DNA of 64,000 nt from Actimicrobium sp034313845 (GCF_034313845.1 NZ_JAVIWN010000004.1), one strand, 5' to 3'. Numbered from the stretch's first letter, positions 17,730 to 27,012 are shown. Made by a program: numbers and translations. Notes: generated from the sequence alone by a model not told the origin.

Positions 17730-17948
17730 ATGTCTTATCCAAAAATTCTACGACCCCGCCTTCATCAAGCCCGTGAGATTGACGAATTAAAGAAACCTTT
17801 GATTACCAATCCGAAAAATTCCCCTGTTGCGGATAAATACGTAGCCGCAGAGAGAAAACAAAAAAAATCTCAAATCAGGGAATACAAAAAAAATCATTAT
17901 CGAAACTGTCAAAACAAAATTATCTGGCACGCTATGGCGTGGGCATAG
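17730..17948 (+). CDS. Short upstream reading frame, probable N-terminus of effector
   Basis: 72 residues (MSYPKILRPRLHQAREIDE...), polar and lysine-rich, starting at an ATG preceded by CAGGGA. It shows no domain I recognise, but it would supply a start codon, ribosome site and secretion-signal-like N-terminus that the following 1178-codon frame lacks. Its frame ends at TAG 17946, overlapping the next frame by 10 nt. Two A8 runs inside it could shift ribosomes or polymerase by -1 into the long frame. It may instead be an independent small protein. Confidence 0.5.
   Translation: MSYPKILRPRLHQAREIDELKKPLITNPKNSPVADKYVAAERKQKKSQIREYKKNHYRNCQNKIIWHAMAWA
17860..17893 (+). other. Two A8 slippery runs at putative -1 frameshift
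   Basis: Runs of eight A occur at 17860-17867 and 17886-17893. In the upstream frame the first reads CAA AAA AAA, containing the heptamer A AAA AAA that is a classical -1 slippage site. The downstream frame is open from 17837, so a -1 shift, or one extra A in the mRNA, at either run joins the 72-residue frame to the long effector frame. Confidence 0.6.
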
Positions 17949-20900
17949 GTAGCTTCCGCATCAACGCCATATTAAATAAATCGAAGATTACGGGACAATT
18001 AAAACTTTTTTTTTATACCTATCAGACAAAAGATCAAAATATAGGACGTGTTGCTCGCAAAGAAAAAGTAATTGGCAAACTGGGTGAAGATCGCATTAAC
18101 TATTCGAGAGCAATCCCCGATAGCGAATTTCAACCGCGTCACATCGGCAGAGATAAACCGAAATTACCGGCTGAATTACAATATCAAGTAAATAATATAA
18201 ACCAACTGGATGGACACGAATATAAAAATAAATTTTTAAATAGAATGCACTGGGAGAAATCCGAGGAAATACCCAATTATATCCAACTCGCTGATCCAAA
18301 CGACGATCCGGAATTGCTTAAAAAACTGAGCGGGATCAGTAACGAGTTGAACAAGAAATTAAAGACCAAAGCAGAAGTTGAGGCCGAAGCAAAAATAAAG
18401 GCGGGAGCCAAAGCCACAAATCCACGGATTCCAGAAAAAGCCCCACTGGCAACGAACTACATGTTGATGCTCTCGTTTGCCATACACAGCGCTTGCAAAG
18501 ACGAATTCAATACTACTGCAGGAGAAGAAAAGGACAGAATTTCACAGGAGACTATTTGTGGTGCACTGGATCACTTGACAAAGTTGCCGCTTTTGGGATC
18601 GGTCCTTGCTGACAAGGACCGATTTCATGGCACGAATTCCCTGGAGGTCAAGCTTGCCTGGCGTATTGCCTACAAAATGGCCGCGACGCCGATGGGCTTC
18701 GACATGCTAAAAAAACTTAATACGGCACAAAGTGAAACGCACTATACCAATCCAACATCGTCTTCGCTCCCGGAGGGTGCCATCAAGGAGCAAATAGCGA
18801 CTGCTGCAGCGGAAGTCGCACGGCAAAAACGTAAAAATTTGCGCCGCGACGAAAACATTCGTCTATTCATGCAAGGCGCAGACGCCATGCTTCAGGAAGA
18901 AAATCCAGAAAAACTGGGCAGTACCGACCCGACCTCGCTACTACTCTTTAGCAAAAGCAAAGATCGGGGGCGTGAATCTCGACCCAACGCACTCCTTATC
19001 CACGCGCTACCGGGACTGCAAAGGATATTGGAAGAAAACGAACAGGACAGTGCCCCTGAACCGAAAGCTGACTCGTTAGACACGGTGGAGGTTAGCCTCG
19101 GTGGCAGCAAGCCACATCAGCCCTTGTGGGCCGCTAATGCACTGCGAAACGGATTTTTTACCGATGCGGGAGGCTCGCCATTTGACAAGGCCAATCAACG
19201 CCTGGAAAAAGTAGCGTTGCAAGTGACCCGCGGATTAAGAAATCAGAACCATGCAGAAACAGAGGGTGATAGACAGGTTCTGAAGCTTGTCGAGCAAAAA
19301 GAAGTGACACCTGTCTTGCCGAGAATGTTTAAACGCAATAGAGGAAAGACGCCGTTTAATCGAAGTGTGAAAATTGATATTGCTGCAAACAGCATCTTGT
19401 TGCAGCGTGAAAAAATGATCGCCGCATTACGATTACTCGATAAAATATTATTAAATAAACTGCCTGCCGGCCTTGCAGATGAGAGCGGTTTTAACGGCGA
19501 TAAATTTGAAGGCATCAAAAATAATGAATTCGTATTAAGAAAAATCGCTCAGATTATTTATATTCGAGCTGCAGGAACTGTTAACCTTTCCGAGATTCTT
19601 GATGGCCGTGCACTGCCGAATAGCATCGCAAAAAAATTGTATACGGACGAATACCTTCAAGATCTGATGAGGCTCGAATCAATCTCCGCAGCCGATACAG
19701 AAAGTAATTTTAATAAACTAAAATACTATATTACAAAAATTGTAAAAACCCCATTAACACCAGAAACTCTCAAGGGTTTTTTTGAGGACGTTGATACAGC
19801 CAACGTATCCGGCATCCCACCCATTGATAGCGACAAGAATACGGCCGAGACAAACAATATCAAGGACATTCCGGATTTGGAAAATATCAAGTCCATGAGT
19901 CCGAAGCAATGTGTCGATGCCTTTGAACGTGCAAAAAATCACCTCATCAATGGATATGATGCCAAAGACAAAGAAATTGTTCTAGACCCGCTCCTAACCC
20001 GTTCTGTTATTGCGGAATATCTCAATAAACAAATACAACGGATGCGACTGGCCACGTCCATCAAGTTCAGCGATGGTGCTTCTGCCGGAGGCGGGATAGC
20101 GGGACTGACTGCTGTCGTTGCCCGATTTTTTTGGGGAGGAGTATTCGGAGGACGCGCGAACTTCAGTTATCGGCGATCTCGCATTGCAACGATGGAAATT
20201 GGCGTGAGCACCGCCAGCGGATTTGCCCGATTCGGAACCGAAACCAACCATATCAACCGCATCGGCGCGGGTGCCTCGGTCGGCTGGTCGCTCGCCAAAT
20301 TCAGGAACCTGACCGTGGGTGCGGGTGGCTATGTCGATGGCAAGCTGATCAATGATCCGGGCTCATTTACTGGCGTCACATTGCGACTGGACCGGCTGGG
20401 GGCAGATATTACCGGACGTGAAGGCCAGATTCCCGGCGTACCCGGTGATGCAAACATGATGGTTGATCTTGGCAACGTCGTTGAACAGGTCATCATGGGA
20501 CGCAAAACACACGGCAAGTTGCTGGAAGAACTGCTTGAAGAGACGCCACACCTTTCCGTGTGCTGGGTGGGCGAGGGAGATAGTACGACGCGGGATCAAG
20601 GCCACATCGTGCAAGGCGGTGCGCTGCTTGGTGCCTTTGTCAAGGGCGTAGGTGTTGGGTCGGCAGCGACCCTCGCGCGAACCCGGAAATATCAGAAACA
20701 GGAATACGAAGAACAAACCGGTGCACTCCGATCACGCGGCATTGTTGAAGGAGAACGGTCCAGCCTCTCCGGACAAGTTACCGCACTTGGCGCAACCAAT
20801 CTGGCGACGCTCAGCGGGCAATCGATTCTCGCCAAAGAAACAGTCGCGATCGGCGAACTACTCGGTGCCGAATCAGAAATCTATCGCGACGGCACCAGGG

Positions 20901-21475
20901 AAGAAATACGGACGATCGAACATCATGGCGAACTGCAGCCGCGCAGCTACAAGCTGATCATCCACGCCAACGCGGAAGGGTTCGCCAGCAGTGTCGAACC
21001 GAACCTTGAGGAATGGGCGCAACGTTTCGTCCAGGTCAAGGAACACAAAAATTATTCCTATAACGACCACGACATTGCCAGCGATCCCGACATCGTAGAG
21101 AGACAATTGAAGGCAACGAAAGAACAAGCGGGCGTCGTGCGGGACCTGATCCAGGAAATGCGGGAAACCGCCGATCCGAATACCAGCTATATCGAATTTC
21201 TGGAAATTGAAGAAGCCACAACCATTCAGATCAACCGCTATCGAAGCATGGCGAAGATGGCCGGACTTGCCGGTGCAGCTGGGAATAAGGATCGAGAAAT
21301 CCTGGAAGAAGCTGCCGAACGGTTGCTCAAAGACCCAAAAAGTTATGTCCGGCGCTTTCTTTATAGCAGCACGACCAGGGTAGCCGATGAGGGTCGCCAG
21401 TTTAACTTTCTCGGCAGCTTTTCCTCGACGAGCTCGGTCGCTGAAACCGTCATACGTAACGGCTACTCGGGATAA
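17939..21475 (+). CDS. Very large putative type III effector
   Basis: 1178 codons from GTG 17939, but that GTG has no ribosome site and the frame is open upstream to 17837, so the true N-terminus is probably the preceding short frame joined by a -1 shift. Residues 1-690 are Lys/Asn/Glu-rich, encoded with A/T-rich codons, with a stretch resembling a coiled coil (KTKAEVEAEAKIKAGAKA). Around residues 710-830 there is a glycine- and aromatic-rich region with alternating polarity (ASAGGGIAGLTAVVARFFWGG onward) suggesting beta strands or a barrel; the rest is charged and helical. I see no enzyme motif and no signal peptide. Effector identity rests on the hrp box, N-terminus type, size and the HrpS-like gene downstream. 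Family not recognised. Confidence 0.6.
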   Translation: MGIGSFRINAILNKSKITGQLKLFFYTYQTKDQNIGRVARKEKVIGKLGEDRINYSRAIPDSEFQPRHIGRDKPKLPAELQYQVNNINQLDGHEYKNKFLNRMHWEKSEEIPNYIQLADPNDDPELLKKLSGISNELNKKLKTKAEVEAEAKIKAGAKATNPRIPEKAPLATNYMLMLSFAIHSACKDEFNTTAGEEKDRISQETICGALDHLTKLPLLGSVLADKDRFHGTNSLEVKLAWRIAYKMAATPMGFDMLKKLNTAQSETHYTNPTSSSLPEGAIKEQIATAAAEVARQKRKNLRRDENIRLFMQGADAMLQEENPEKLGSTDPTSLLLFSKSKDRGRESRPNALLIHALPGLQRILEENEQDSAPEPKADSLDTVEVSLGGSKPHQPLWAANALRNGFFTDAGGSPFDKANQRLEKVALQVTRGLRNQNHAETEGDRQVLKLVEQKEVTPVLPRMFKRNRGKTPFNRSVKIDIAANSILLQREKMIAALRLLDKILLNKLPAGLADESGFNGDKFEGIKNNEFVLRKIAQIIYIRAAGTVNLSEILDGRALPNSIAKKLYTDEYLQDLMRLESISAADTESNFNKLKYYITKIVKTPLTPETLKGFFEDVDTANVSGIPPIDSDKNTAETNNIKDIPDLENIKSMSPKQCVDAFERAKNHLINGYDAKDKEIVLDPLLTRSVIAEYLNKQIQRMRLATSIKFSDGASAGGGIAGLTAVVARFFWGGVFGGRANFSYRRSRIATMEIGVSTASGFARFGTETNHINRIGAGASVGWSLAKFRNLTVGAGGYVDGKLINDPGSFTGVTLRLDRLGADITGREGQIPGVPGDANMMVDLGNVVEQVIMGRKTHGKLLEELLEETPHLSVCWVGEGDSTTRDQGHIVQGGALLGAFVKGVGVGSAATLARTRKYQKQEYEEQTGALRSRGIVEGERSSLSGQVTALGATNLATLSGQSILAKETVAIGELLGAESEIYRDGTREEIRTIEHHGELQPRSYKLIIHANAEGFASSVEPNLEEWAQRFVQVKEHKNYSYNDHDIASDPDIVERQLKATKEQAGVVRDLIQEMRETADPNTSYIEFLEIEEATTIQINRYRSMAKMAGLAGAAGNKDREILEEAAERLLKDPKSYVRRFLYSSTTRVADEGRQFNFLGSFSSTSSVAETVIRNGYSG

Positions 21476-21666
21476 CGCCTCACTGGAAACGTCGGCAAAC
21501 CAACAGGTATGCGGATGTTTCCTGATAGTACTATGAAGACTTGTGACCATAAGTTACCCTAATAAAACCGCTTTTTACGTCGCGTCATCGGGATAGTTGA
21601 TCGAGCAGAAGTTCTCGACTGACAACCCGACAACGACCGCGGACATTGTTTTCAAGAGGCTTACTC

Positions 21667-23127
21667 ATGGCACTTTTTCATCCTTCCTTATTGTTGTGTA
21701 TCGAGCCGGCACCGCTGCTTGAGCGCGTGTTGCGAGTTGCTCAAGCGATGGCGGTTCGACTCAAGCAGATTCCGATCACCGAAGTGGCGCAGGAAATCGC
21801 CTTGCGTCCGGCTGTCCGTATTCTGGTTTGCCAGAACGATACACAATTTGACAAGGTCATCGAGCAATGCGGTCGCATTGGCGCATCGACCCAGCAAAAA
21901 CTGGTGCGCCTGGTCGACGGCAATGATTACGCCACCTGCGTGGCGACCGCCAGCGTGTGCAAAGCCATCAGCATTCCCGCTACCGACAGCCGTCTGCGGG
22001 AAGTCCTGCAGCAATTGCTGGAATTTTCTGCCATCGCTGGAGACGAGCTGCCGCACCCCGATGAGATCGCCCCCGCGCCGCATCATCACAGCAACAATAC
22101 GTTGCCACCCCAGCCTGCTGGCTCAGCCAGCGGCGCACCGGTCATCGCCGATATCAACCATGAAATTTACGCCACGGCGCGCCGCATCGCCGCCACCGAT
22201 GTCGATATCGTGCTGGTCGGCGAAACCGGCACCGGCAAGGATTGGCTGGCCCATTACATCCATGATTACTCCGGTTCGCAAGGACCGTTCGTGGCAGTCA
22301 ACTGCCCTGCCATTCCCGAGACCCTCGCGGAAGCCGAATTGTTCGGCGTCGATGCCGGTGCCTACACCGGTGCCACCAAAAGCCGCCCCGGACGTATCGA
22401 GTCCGCCAATGGCGGCACGCTCTACCTCGATGAAATCGACAGCATGGCGCTGACCTTGCAGGCCAAGTTGCTACGCGTCCTGCAGGATCGCGGCGTGGAG
22501 CGCGTCGGTTCTACGGCGTTCCGGCAACTCAGTTTTCGGGTCATCGTCTCGACCAAGGTGCCACTGGCGAAACTGGTCGAGGAAGGCAAGTTTCGCACCG
22601 ACCTGTATTACCGCCTCAGTGTGGTCGAACTGGCGCTGCCGGTGTTGCGCTCTCAACCGGCGCGTGCGCTCGACCTGTTCTGGCGCTACGTGGATCATGC
22701 GGCGCGACAATTCAAATTGCCACCGGGTGCCAACGTCAATCCCTGTATCGAAGCACAAATCCTGTCGCATGGCTGGGACGGCAACATCCGCGAATTGCGT
22801 GCGGCGGCGCAGCGATATGCGCTGGGCTTTCCGGCCATCGGCGGTGATACGGAAAAGCAGCATGGCGGCTCGCTAAAGGATTTGATGCATCAGTTCGAGC
22901 GCACCTTGCTGGTAGCAACGCTGGAGCGCTGCAAGCGCAATGTGGCGCGTGCGGCAAAAGAACTCGGCGTTGAACCGCATGTCCTGTACTACAAGTTAAA
23001 GACACTCGACATCCACAACGTCGGACGCGGCGAGCTCGACAGCCACACCGCGGAGCCAAGGCTGGGCTTGCTGGGAATCGAGTCGGACACCACGCAGGGC
23101 AAAAAAGGCAAGCGCGAGGCGCGCTGA
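21667..23127 (+). CDS. Receiver-less sigma-54 activator, HrpS-like
   Basis: 486 residues from the ATG with AAGAGG 7 nt upstream. The first ~160 residues contain no recognisable receiver, PAS or GAF domain. An AAA+ domain follows: Walker A GETGTGKD (185-192), sigma-54 contact loop GAYTGA (231-236, Tyr for the usual Phe), Walker B LYLDEID (252-258) and the R-finger region EGKFRTDLYYRLSVVEL. A Fis-type helix-turn-helix ends the protein (VARAAKELGVEPHVLYYKL). It should open sigma-54 promoters constitutively or under a partner's control. HrpR/HrpS, which switch on hrpL, have the same layout; the effector gene upstream supports that reading, but a generic activator is possible. Confidence 0.85.
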   Translation: MALFHPSLLLCIEPAPLLERVLRVAQAMAVRLKQIPITEVAQEIALRPAVRILVCQNDTQFDKVIEQCGRIGASTQQKLVRLVDGNDYATCVATASVCKAISIPATDSRLREVLQQLLEFSAIAGDELPHPDEIAPAPHHHSNNTLPPQPAGSASGAPVIADINHEIYATARRIAATDVDIVLVGETGTGKDWLAHYIHDYSGSQGPFVAVNCPAIPETLAEAELFGVDAGAYTGATKSRPGRIESANGGTLYLDEIDSMALTLQAKLLRVLQDRGVERVGSTAFRQLSFRVIVSTKVPLAKLVEEGKFRTDLYYRLSVVELALPVLRSQPARALDLFWRYVDHAARQFKLPPGANVNPCIEAQILSHGWDGNIRELRAAAQRYALGFPAIGGDTEKQHGGSLKDLMHQFERTLLVATLERCKRNVARAAKELGVEPHVLYYKLKTLDIHNVGRGELDSHTAEPRLGLLGIESDTTQGKKGKREAR

Positions 23128-23228
23128 TACCGGACAAGCCGTACATCAACATGCGTAGAACATCGCAACAGCATCTACGAATCTCCCGCAGTGGCACCAT
23201 CCTGCAAAGGCCGCGATCGGCGGCCCTA

Positions 23229-24380
23229 TCAGTTTTCCCGATTGGTTGATCCTGACTCCCGGTCATCCACGTTCAATGCATAGCTAGTGCTGCGCCCACC
23301 CGCCCCGGACTTGCTCAACATGCCGCGCGCAAGCAGGTCGCTGATGTCGCGCAATGCCGTGTCCGGCGAGCACTTCGCGATGGCTGCCCATTTGCTGCTG
23401 GTGAGCTTGCCATCGAATCCGTCGAGCAGCCGATTGACCAGTTTGACTTGCCGTTCGTTGAGCATTGCGGTGGACCAGCGCTGCCAGAAACGGGTTCTGG
23501 TCAGCACCGTGTCGAGGGTGCGCTGGGCTTCATCGATTGCCCGGTGCAAGGTGGTCAGGAACCAGGCTAGCCACGCGGTCACATCGAGACTGCCCTTTTG
23601 CGTCTTTTCGAGGATGGTGTAGTAGGCCTTGCGGTCACGCTGGATTTGCGCTGACAGGCTATAAAAGCGTTGCGGACTGGCATCGGCACGGGCCAGGAAC
23701 AAGTCGCCGATGGCACGGGCTATGCGGCCGTTGCCATCGTCGAACGGGTGCAACGTGACGAACCACAAGTGCGCAAGGCCGGCCTTGATCAGTGGCGGCA
23801 AGGGTGAGCTGCCGTTGGCCCAGTCGAGGAATAATGTGCATTCTGCGTTGAGTCGTTCTGACGGCGGCGCTTCGTAGTGCACGCGCTGTCGCCCGATCGG
23901 GCCAGAGACAACCTGCATCGCGCCAGCGGCATCATCGCGCCAGCCACCGACCTTGATGCGCGACAGGCCCGAATATCCACCGGGAAAAAGCGCTGCATGC
24001 CAGCCAAACAGACGCTCACGCGTGAGCGCGGCGTGGCAATTACCTGTCGCGTCGAGCACCATGTCAACGACGCCTTCGACATGACGATCAACCGGAGCGA
24101 GGGCACCGATGTCGACACCCATGCGGCGCGCAATGGACGAACGTACCGAACCGGTATCGAGATGCTCTCCTTCGATTTCGCTGGTCTTGACCACGTCGTC
24201 GGTGAGCGTCGCCAAACTGGTCTGGTCGCGCAAGCCCACGCCAATATCGGCAAGTCGCCCCATCAACCGGCCTTGCGCATGACTGACATCAGCCAGGCCG
24301 TGAACCAGTTGCGCGAGGTCGACACGCCAGCGCGGCCAGTCGCTGGCTTGCCAGATATAAGTGGGATCGTCGGTTTTCAT
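23229..24380 (-). CDS. Class II Fic protein with C-terminal winged helix
   Basis: 383 residues. An N-terminal domain of the DUF4172 type holds the inhibitory motif TSEIEG (66-71), matching (S/T)xxxE(G/N) of class II Fic proteins. The catalytic motif HPFDDGNGR (211-219) is intact, so AMP (or another nucleotide) transfer to a target is expected. Residues ~305-375 (LNERQVKLVNRLLDG, KWAAIAKCSPDTALRDISDLLARGML) look like a winged helix DNA-binding domain. No antitoxin gene is adjacent. A 25-bp palindrome lies about 40 bp upstream of the start, a possible self-regulatory operator. Target unknown. Confidence 0.9.
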   Translation of the reverse strand: MKTDDPTYIWQASDWPRWRVDLAQLVHGLADVSHAQGRLMGRLADIGVGLRDQTSLATLTDDVVKTSEIEGEHLDTGSVRSSIARRMGVDIGALAPVDRHVEGVVDMVLDATGNCHAALTRERLFGWHAALFPGGYSGLSRIKVGGWRDDAAGAMQVVSGPIGRQRVHYEAPPSERLNAECTLFLDWANGSSPLPPLIKAGLAHLWFVTLHPFDDGNGRIARAIGDLFLARADASPQRFYSLSAQIQRDRKAYYTILEKTQKGSLDVTAWLAWFLTTLHRAIDEAQRTLDTVLTRTRFWQRWSTAMLNERQVKLVNRLLDGFDGKLTSSKWAAIAKCSPDTALRDISDLLARGMLSKSGAGGRSTSYALNVDDRESGSTNREN

Positions 24381-24418
24381 ACAAGGAGTATCCGTGACAA
24401 TCTCCGCATGGACAAGTT

Positions 24419-24443
24419 ATTCTCCGCAAGATTTGCGGCGAAT
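24419..24443. promoter_or_regulatory. Palindromic operator-like site upstream of fic
   Basis: ATTCTCCGCAA-gat-TTGCGGCGAAT: two 11-bp arms with one mismatch around a 3-bp centre. It sits 39 bp upstream of the fic start, and a related half-site (TCTCCGCAT) occurs between it and the gene. The size and symmetry suit a dimeric winged-helix repressor, possibly the Fic protein's own C-terminal domain. Confidence 0.45.
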
Positions 24444-24480
24444 AAGGCGGGTATTCACCGCAACACGGGCACGCCGTCCT

Positions 24481-26154
24481 CCTAGCCTGAATTTTGCATA
24501 AAAAAGGGCAAGAATGCCGTAAGTGATTGATAAAATGTGAGTTATCGAGAAACACACTCATCAACACAAACGCCACCTTGCCCGACATGAATTCTACTTC
24601 AGAGCAGCTCCGTTTTGCATCTATTCCAGGACATACCGTTCGCGCCGACTTTGCCGGCGGTGGTTTGTCATCTGACCTTGGCCCGCTGCTGCTACGCGGT
24701 GTTGATCGCCAGATCGGACTGACCGAGCGCCTCACGGCAGCCCTGGGCGATCGTCGTCACCAAAGTTACATCAGCCATTCTTATCGGGACTTACTGACGC
24801 AGCGAATCTTTCAAATCGGCTGCGGCTACGAGGACGGCAACGACTCCAATAGCTTGCGCCATGATCCCATGTTCAAGCTCGGTGCCGCCCGTTTGCCGTT
24901 CGAAGACGCCACCGCGCTGGCTTCTGCGGCAACGATGTCGCGCTTTGAACATGCGGCCAGCAGCAAGGACATTTACCGCATCAGTGAGGCCTTGGTCGAG
25001 CAATTTATCGCTGGGTTTGCCAGCCCGCCGAGGAACCTGATTCTCGACCTGGACCATTCCGAGGACGCTGTGTATGGCCAGCAGCCACTGGCGTTTTACA
25101 ACCACCATTACCGCTCTACCTGCTACCTGCCGCTCATGATCTTCGACGGTCAATCGGGTGCGTTGGTGGCGGCCATACTGCGTCCCGGCAAACGGCCGCA
25201 TGGTGCCGAGAATGCGATGATCATGCGCCGCGTGCTGACCCTGATTCGCCGTCGCTTTCCCGATACCCACATTCTGGTGCGTGGCGACGGACACTTCAGC
25301 GGCCCCGAATTGATGGGCCTCATCGATGCGATGTCGAACGTCGACTTTGTCTTCGGTTTCTCCAGTAACCCCAAACTGCTTAAGCTGGCCGAGTCAACCC
25401 GGTTGAGCGCCTGCGATCTGTGGGCTGCAGTGCAGACGCATGACGTGGTGCCGGAGGCGGTGCGCCTGTTCGACGAATTTGACTACCGTGCCCGATCGTG
25501 GCCGCGAGCCTGGCGCGTGTTGTTGAAGGCCGAAGTCATGGCGCTGGGCCAGAACTCGCGTTTCATCGTCACATCGCTGCCGGGCCTTGATGCCGGCACG
25601 CTGTACGAGGAGATTTATTGCGCGCGCGGCCAGGCCGAAAATTACATCAAGCATCTCAAGGGCGACCTTGCGGCCGACCGCACTTCCTGCACCAGCTTCC
25701 TTGCCAATTGCCTGCGCCTGTTGCTCCATGCCGCCGCTTACGTGCTGCATCAGCAACTACGCACCCAGGCGCTGCAGCACACCGCTCTGTCGCAGGCGCA
25801 GCCAGCGACCGTCATCGCCAAACTGTTCAAGATCGCGGTTCAGGTACGTCAGTGCAAAAACAGGATCGTCCTGCATTTGCCCAGCGCCTGCACCGTCAAG
25901 CACTTGCTGCAAACACTGACCGAACGACTGTATTTGCCAACGCCAGCGAAGCGACTTAATTCGTCCTGACTTGGTCACGTCAGGTCTGCCGAGAAGTGAC
26001 CACTCCCCCACAACATCCACCGCCAAACCGCATTGCCCGACTCCCACCAGATTGGGTAGGGTGAGTTTCGCCTGATATTTCTTCAACCTCATTGCTGCAG
26101 CGATGATGATGGGAACGCATGCCGAAATGCCGGTTCATGAAACATTCAGGCTAG
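24481..26154 (+). mobile_element. IS1380-family insertion sequence
   Basis: About 1.67 kb bounded by imperfect inverted repeats: left CCTAGCCTGAATTTTGCAT (24481-24499), right ATGAAACATTCAGGCTAG(G) (26137-26155). It holds one full transposase. No clear 4-bp target duplication is visible because the right end is immediately joined to another small element that appears to have inserted in the terminal CTAG. Copy looks intact and potentially mobile. Confidence 0.9.
24587..25969 (+). CDS. IS1380-family transposase
   Basis: 460 residues from MNSTSEQLRFASIPGHTVRADF. Family motifs: GGLSSDLGPLLLRGVDRQIGL, catalytic Asp in LILDLDHSEDAVYGQQ, the YLPLMIFDGQSG segment with RGDGHFSGPELM, and the C-terminal YCARGQAENYIKHLKGDLAADRTSC with the catalytic Glu. 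DDE-type enzyme. A longer reading starting at 24527 is possible but the internal ATG after CCCGAC fits family length better. No frameshift or stop is visible. Confidence 0.93.
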   Translation: MNSTSEQLRFASIPGHTVRADFAGGGLSSDLGPLLLRGVDRQIGLTERLTAALGDRRHQSYISHSYRDLLTQRIFQIGCGYEDGNDSNSLRHDPMFKLGAARLPFEDATALASAATMSRFEHAASSKDIYRISEALVEQFIAGFASPPRNLILDLDHSEDAVYGQQPLAFYNHHYRSTCYLPLMIFDGQSGALVAAILRPGKRPHGAENAMIMRRVLTLIRRRFPDTHILVRGDGHFSGPELMGLIDAMSNVDFVFGFSSNPKLLKLAESTRLSACDLWAAVQTHDVVPEAVRLFDEFDYRARSWPRAWRVLLKAEVMALGQNSRFIVTSLPGLDAGTLYEEIYCARGQAENYIKHLKGDLAADRTSCTSFLANCLRLLLHAAAYVLHQQLRTQALQHTALSQAQPATVIAKLFKIAVQVRQCKNRIVLHLPSACTVKHLLQTLTERLYLPTPAKRLNSS

Positions 26155-26318
26155 GAGCCTGTCGGACTTAGGGAGAATCGGCTGCAAAAATACCTGGACG
26201 GTCCATATTTCACCGCTTTCTTGGCCAATAGCTCGCTATTGGCACTGCGAAATCGGCAAAATCTGTCCTCGTCCAGCTATTTTTTCGCTTCGATTCCCTA
26301 AGTCCGACAGGCTCCTAG
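26151..26318. repeat. 160-bp MITE-like palindromic element
   Basis: Perfect 20-bp terminal inverted repeats beginning GAGCCTGTCGGACTTAGGGA (26155-26174) and its complement (26295-26314), extended imperfectly to ~27 bp, with CTAG on both sides (26151-26154 and 26315-26318) as a putative target duplication. There is no coding capacity. A diverged half copy occurs at 41722-41804. The ends recall IS5-type elements, but the parent element is not in the window, so the family is a guess. Confidence 0.8.
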
Positions 26319-26385
26319 TCTCGCCACGGCCGTATAATTTGCCGTCCCGGCCGCTGCCAGGCCGACCACCTTACCTTCCGTTTCC

Positions 26386-27012
26386 ATGTCCAACGACCGT
26401 GCTGCTACTGCACTGCCCCTGATTGCCTGTCGCGAATGCGACCTGCTGCAGCACGAAATCGCGTTGCCGCCACACGCGGAGGCGCTCTGTCTGCGTTGCG
26501 GTGCGCAACTGTACCGGCAAACGCTGCACGGACCGGATACGACGCTGGCCTTCACGCTGGCCAGCGTCTTGCTGTTTTTGCTGGCCAATTTTTTCCCGTT
26601 GGTGCGACTGGAACTGCAAGGTAACCAGACAACGTCGACGTTATTCGGTGCCGTCACCACGCTGGCCTCGCAAGACCTGCTGTCGGTGGCGCTGCTGGTG
26701 TTTAGTACCACCATCGTCGTGCCGGCCATCGAGATGGCGGCGATGCTGTATCTGCTGTTGCCGCGTCGGCTAGGCGTCACCGTTCCTGGCCGGGCACTGA
26801 CCTTCCGGCTCATCGAGCTGCTCAGGCCGTGGGGCATGATCGAAGTCTTCATGCTGGGTGTGCTGGTTTCGGTGGTAAAAATGGCCACCTTTTCCTCCGT
26901 GGTACCGGGTGTGGCATTGTGGTCGTTCGGTGCGTTGATGCTGACGCTGGCGGCGGCTGCGCATTTTTTCAATCCGCGCGACTTGTGGCAAAAAATGGCG
27001 ATCCATGACTGA
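26386..27012 (+). CDS. pqiA: PqiA domain membrane protein, first half
   Basis: 208 residues: an N-terminal zinc-ribbon-like pair (CRECDLLQ, CLRCGAQL) followed by four membrane segments (FTLASVLLFLLANFFPLV first) and the RPWGMIEVFMLGVLVSVVKM segment of PqiA. E. coli PqiA is one ~400-residue protein with two such halves; here the halves are separate overlapping genes (8-nt overlap with the next). They act in the inner membrane with the MCE protein PqiB to move lipids between membranes. Confidence 0.92.
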   Translation: MSNDRAATALPLIACRECDLLQHEIALPPHAEALCLRCGAQLYRQTLHGPDTTLAFTLASVLLFLLANFFPLVRLELQGNQTTSTLFGAVTTLASQDLLSVALLVFSTTIVVPAIEMAAMLYLLLPRRLGVTVPGRALTFRLIELLRPWGMIEVFMLGVLVSVVKMATFSSVVPGVALWSFGALMLTLAAAAHFFNPRDLWQKMAIHD

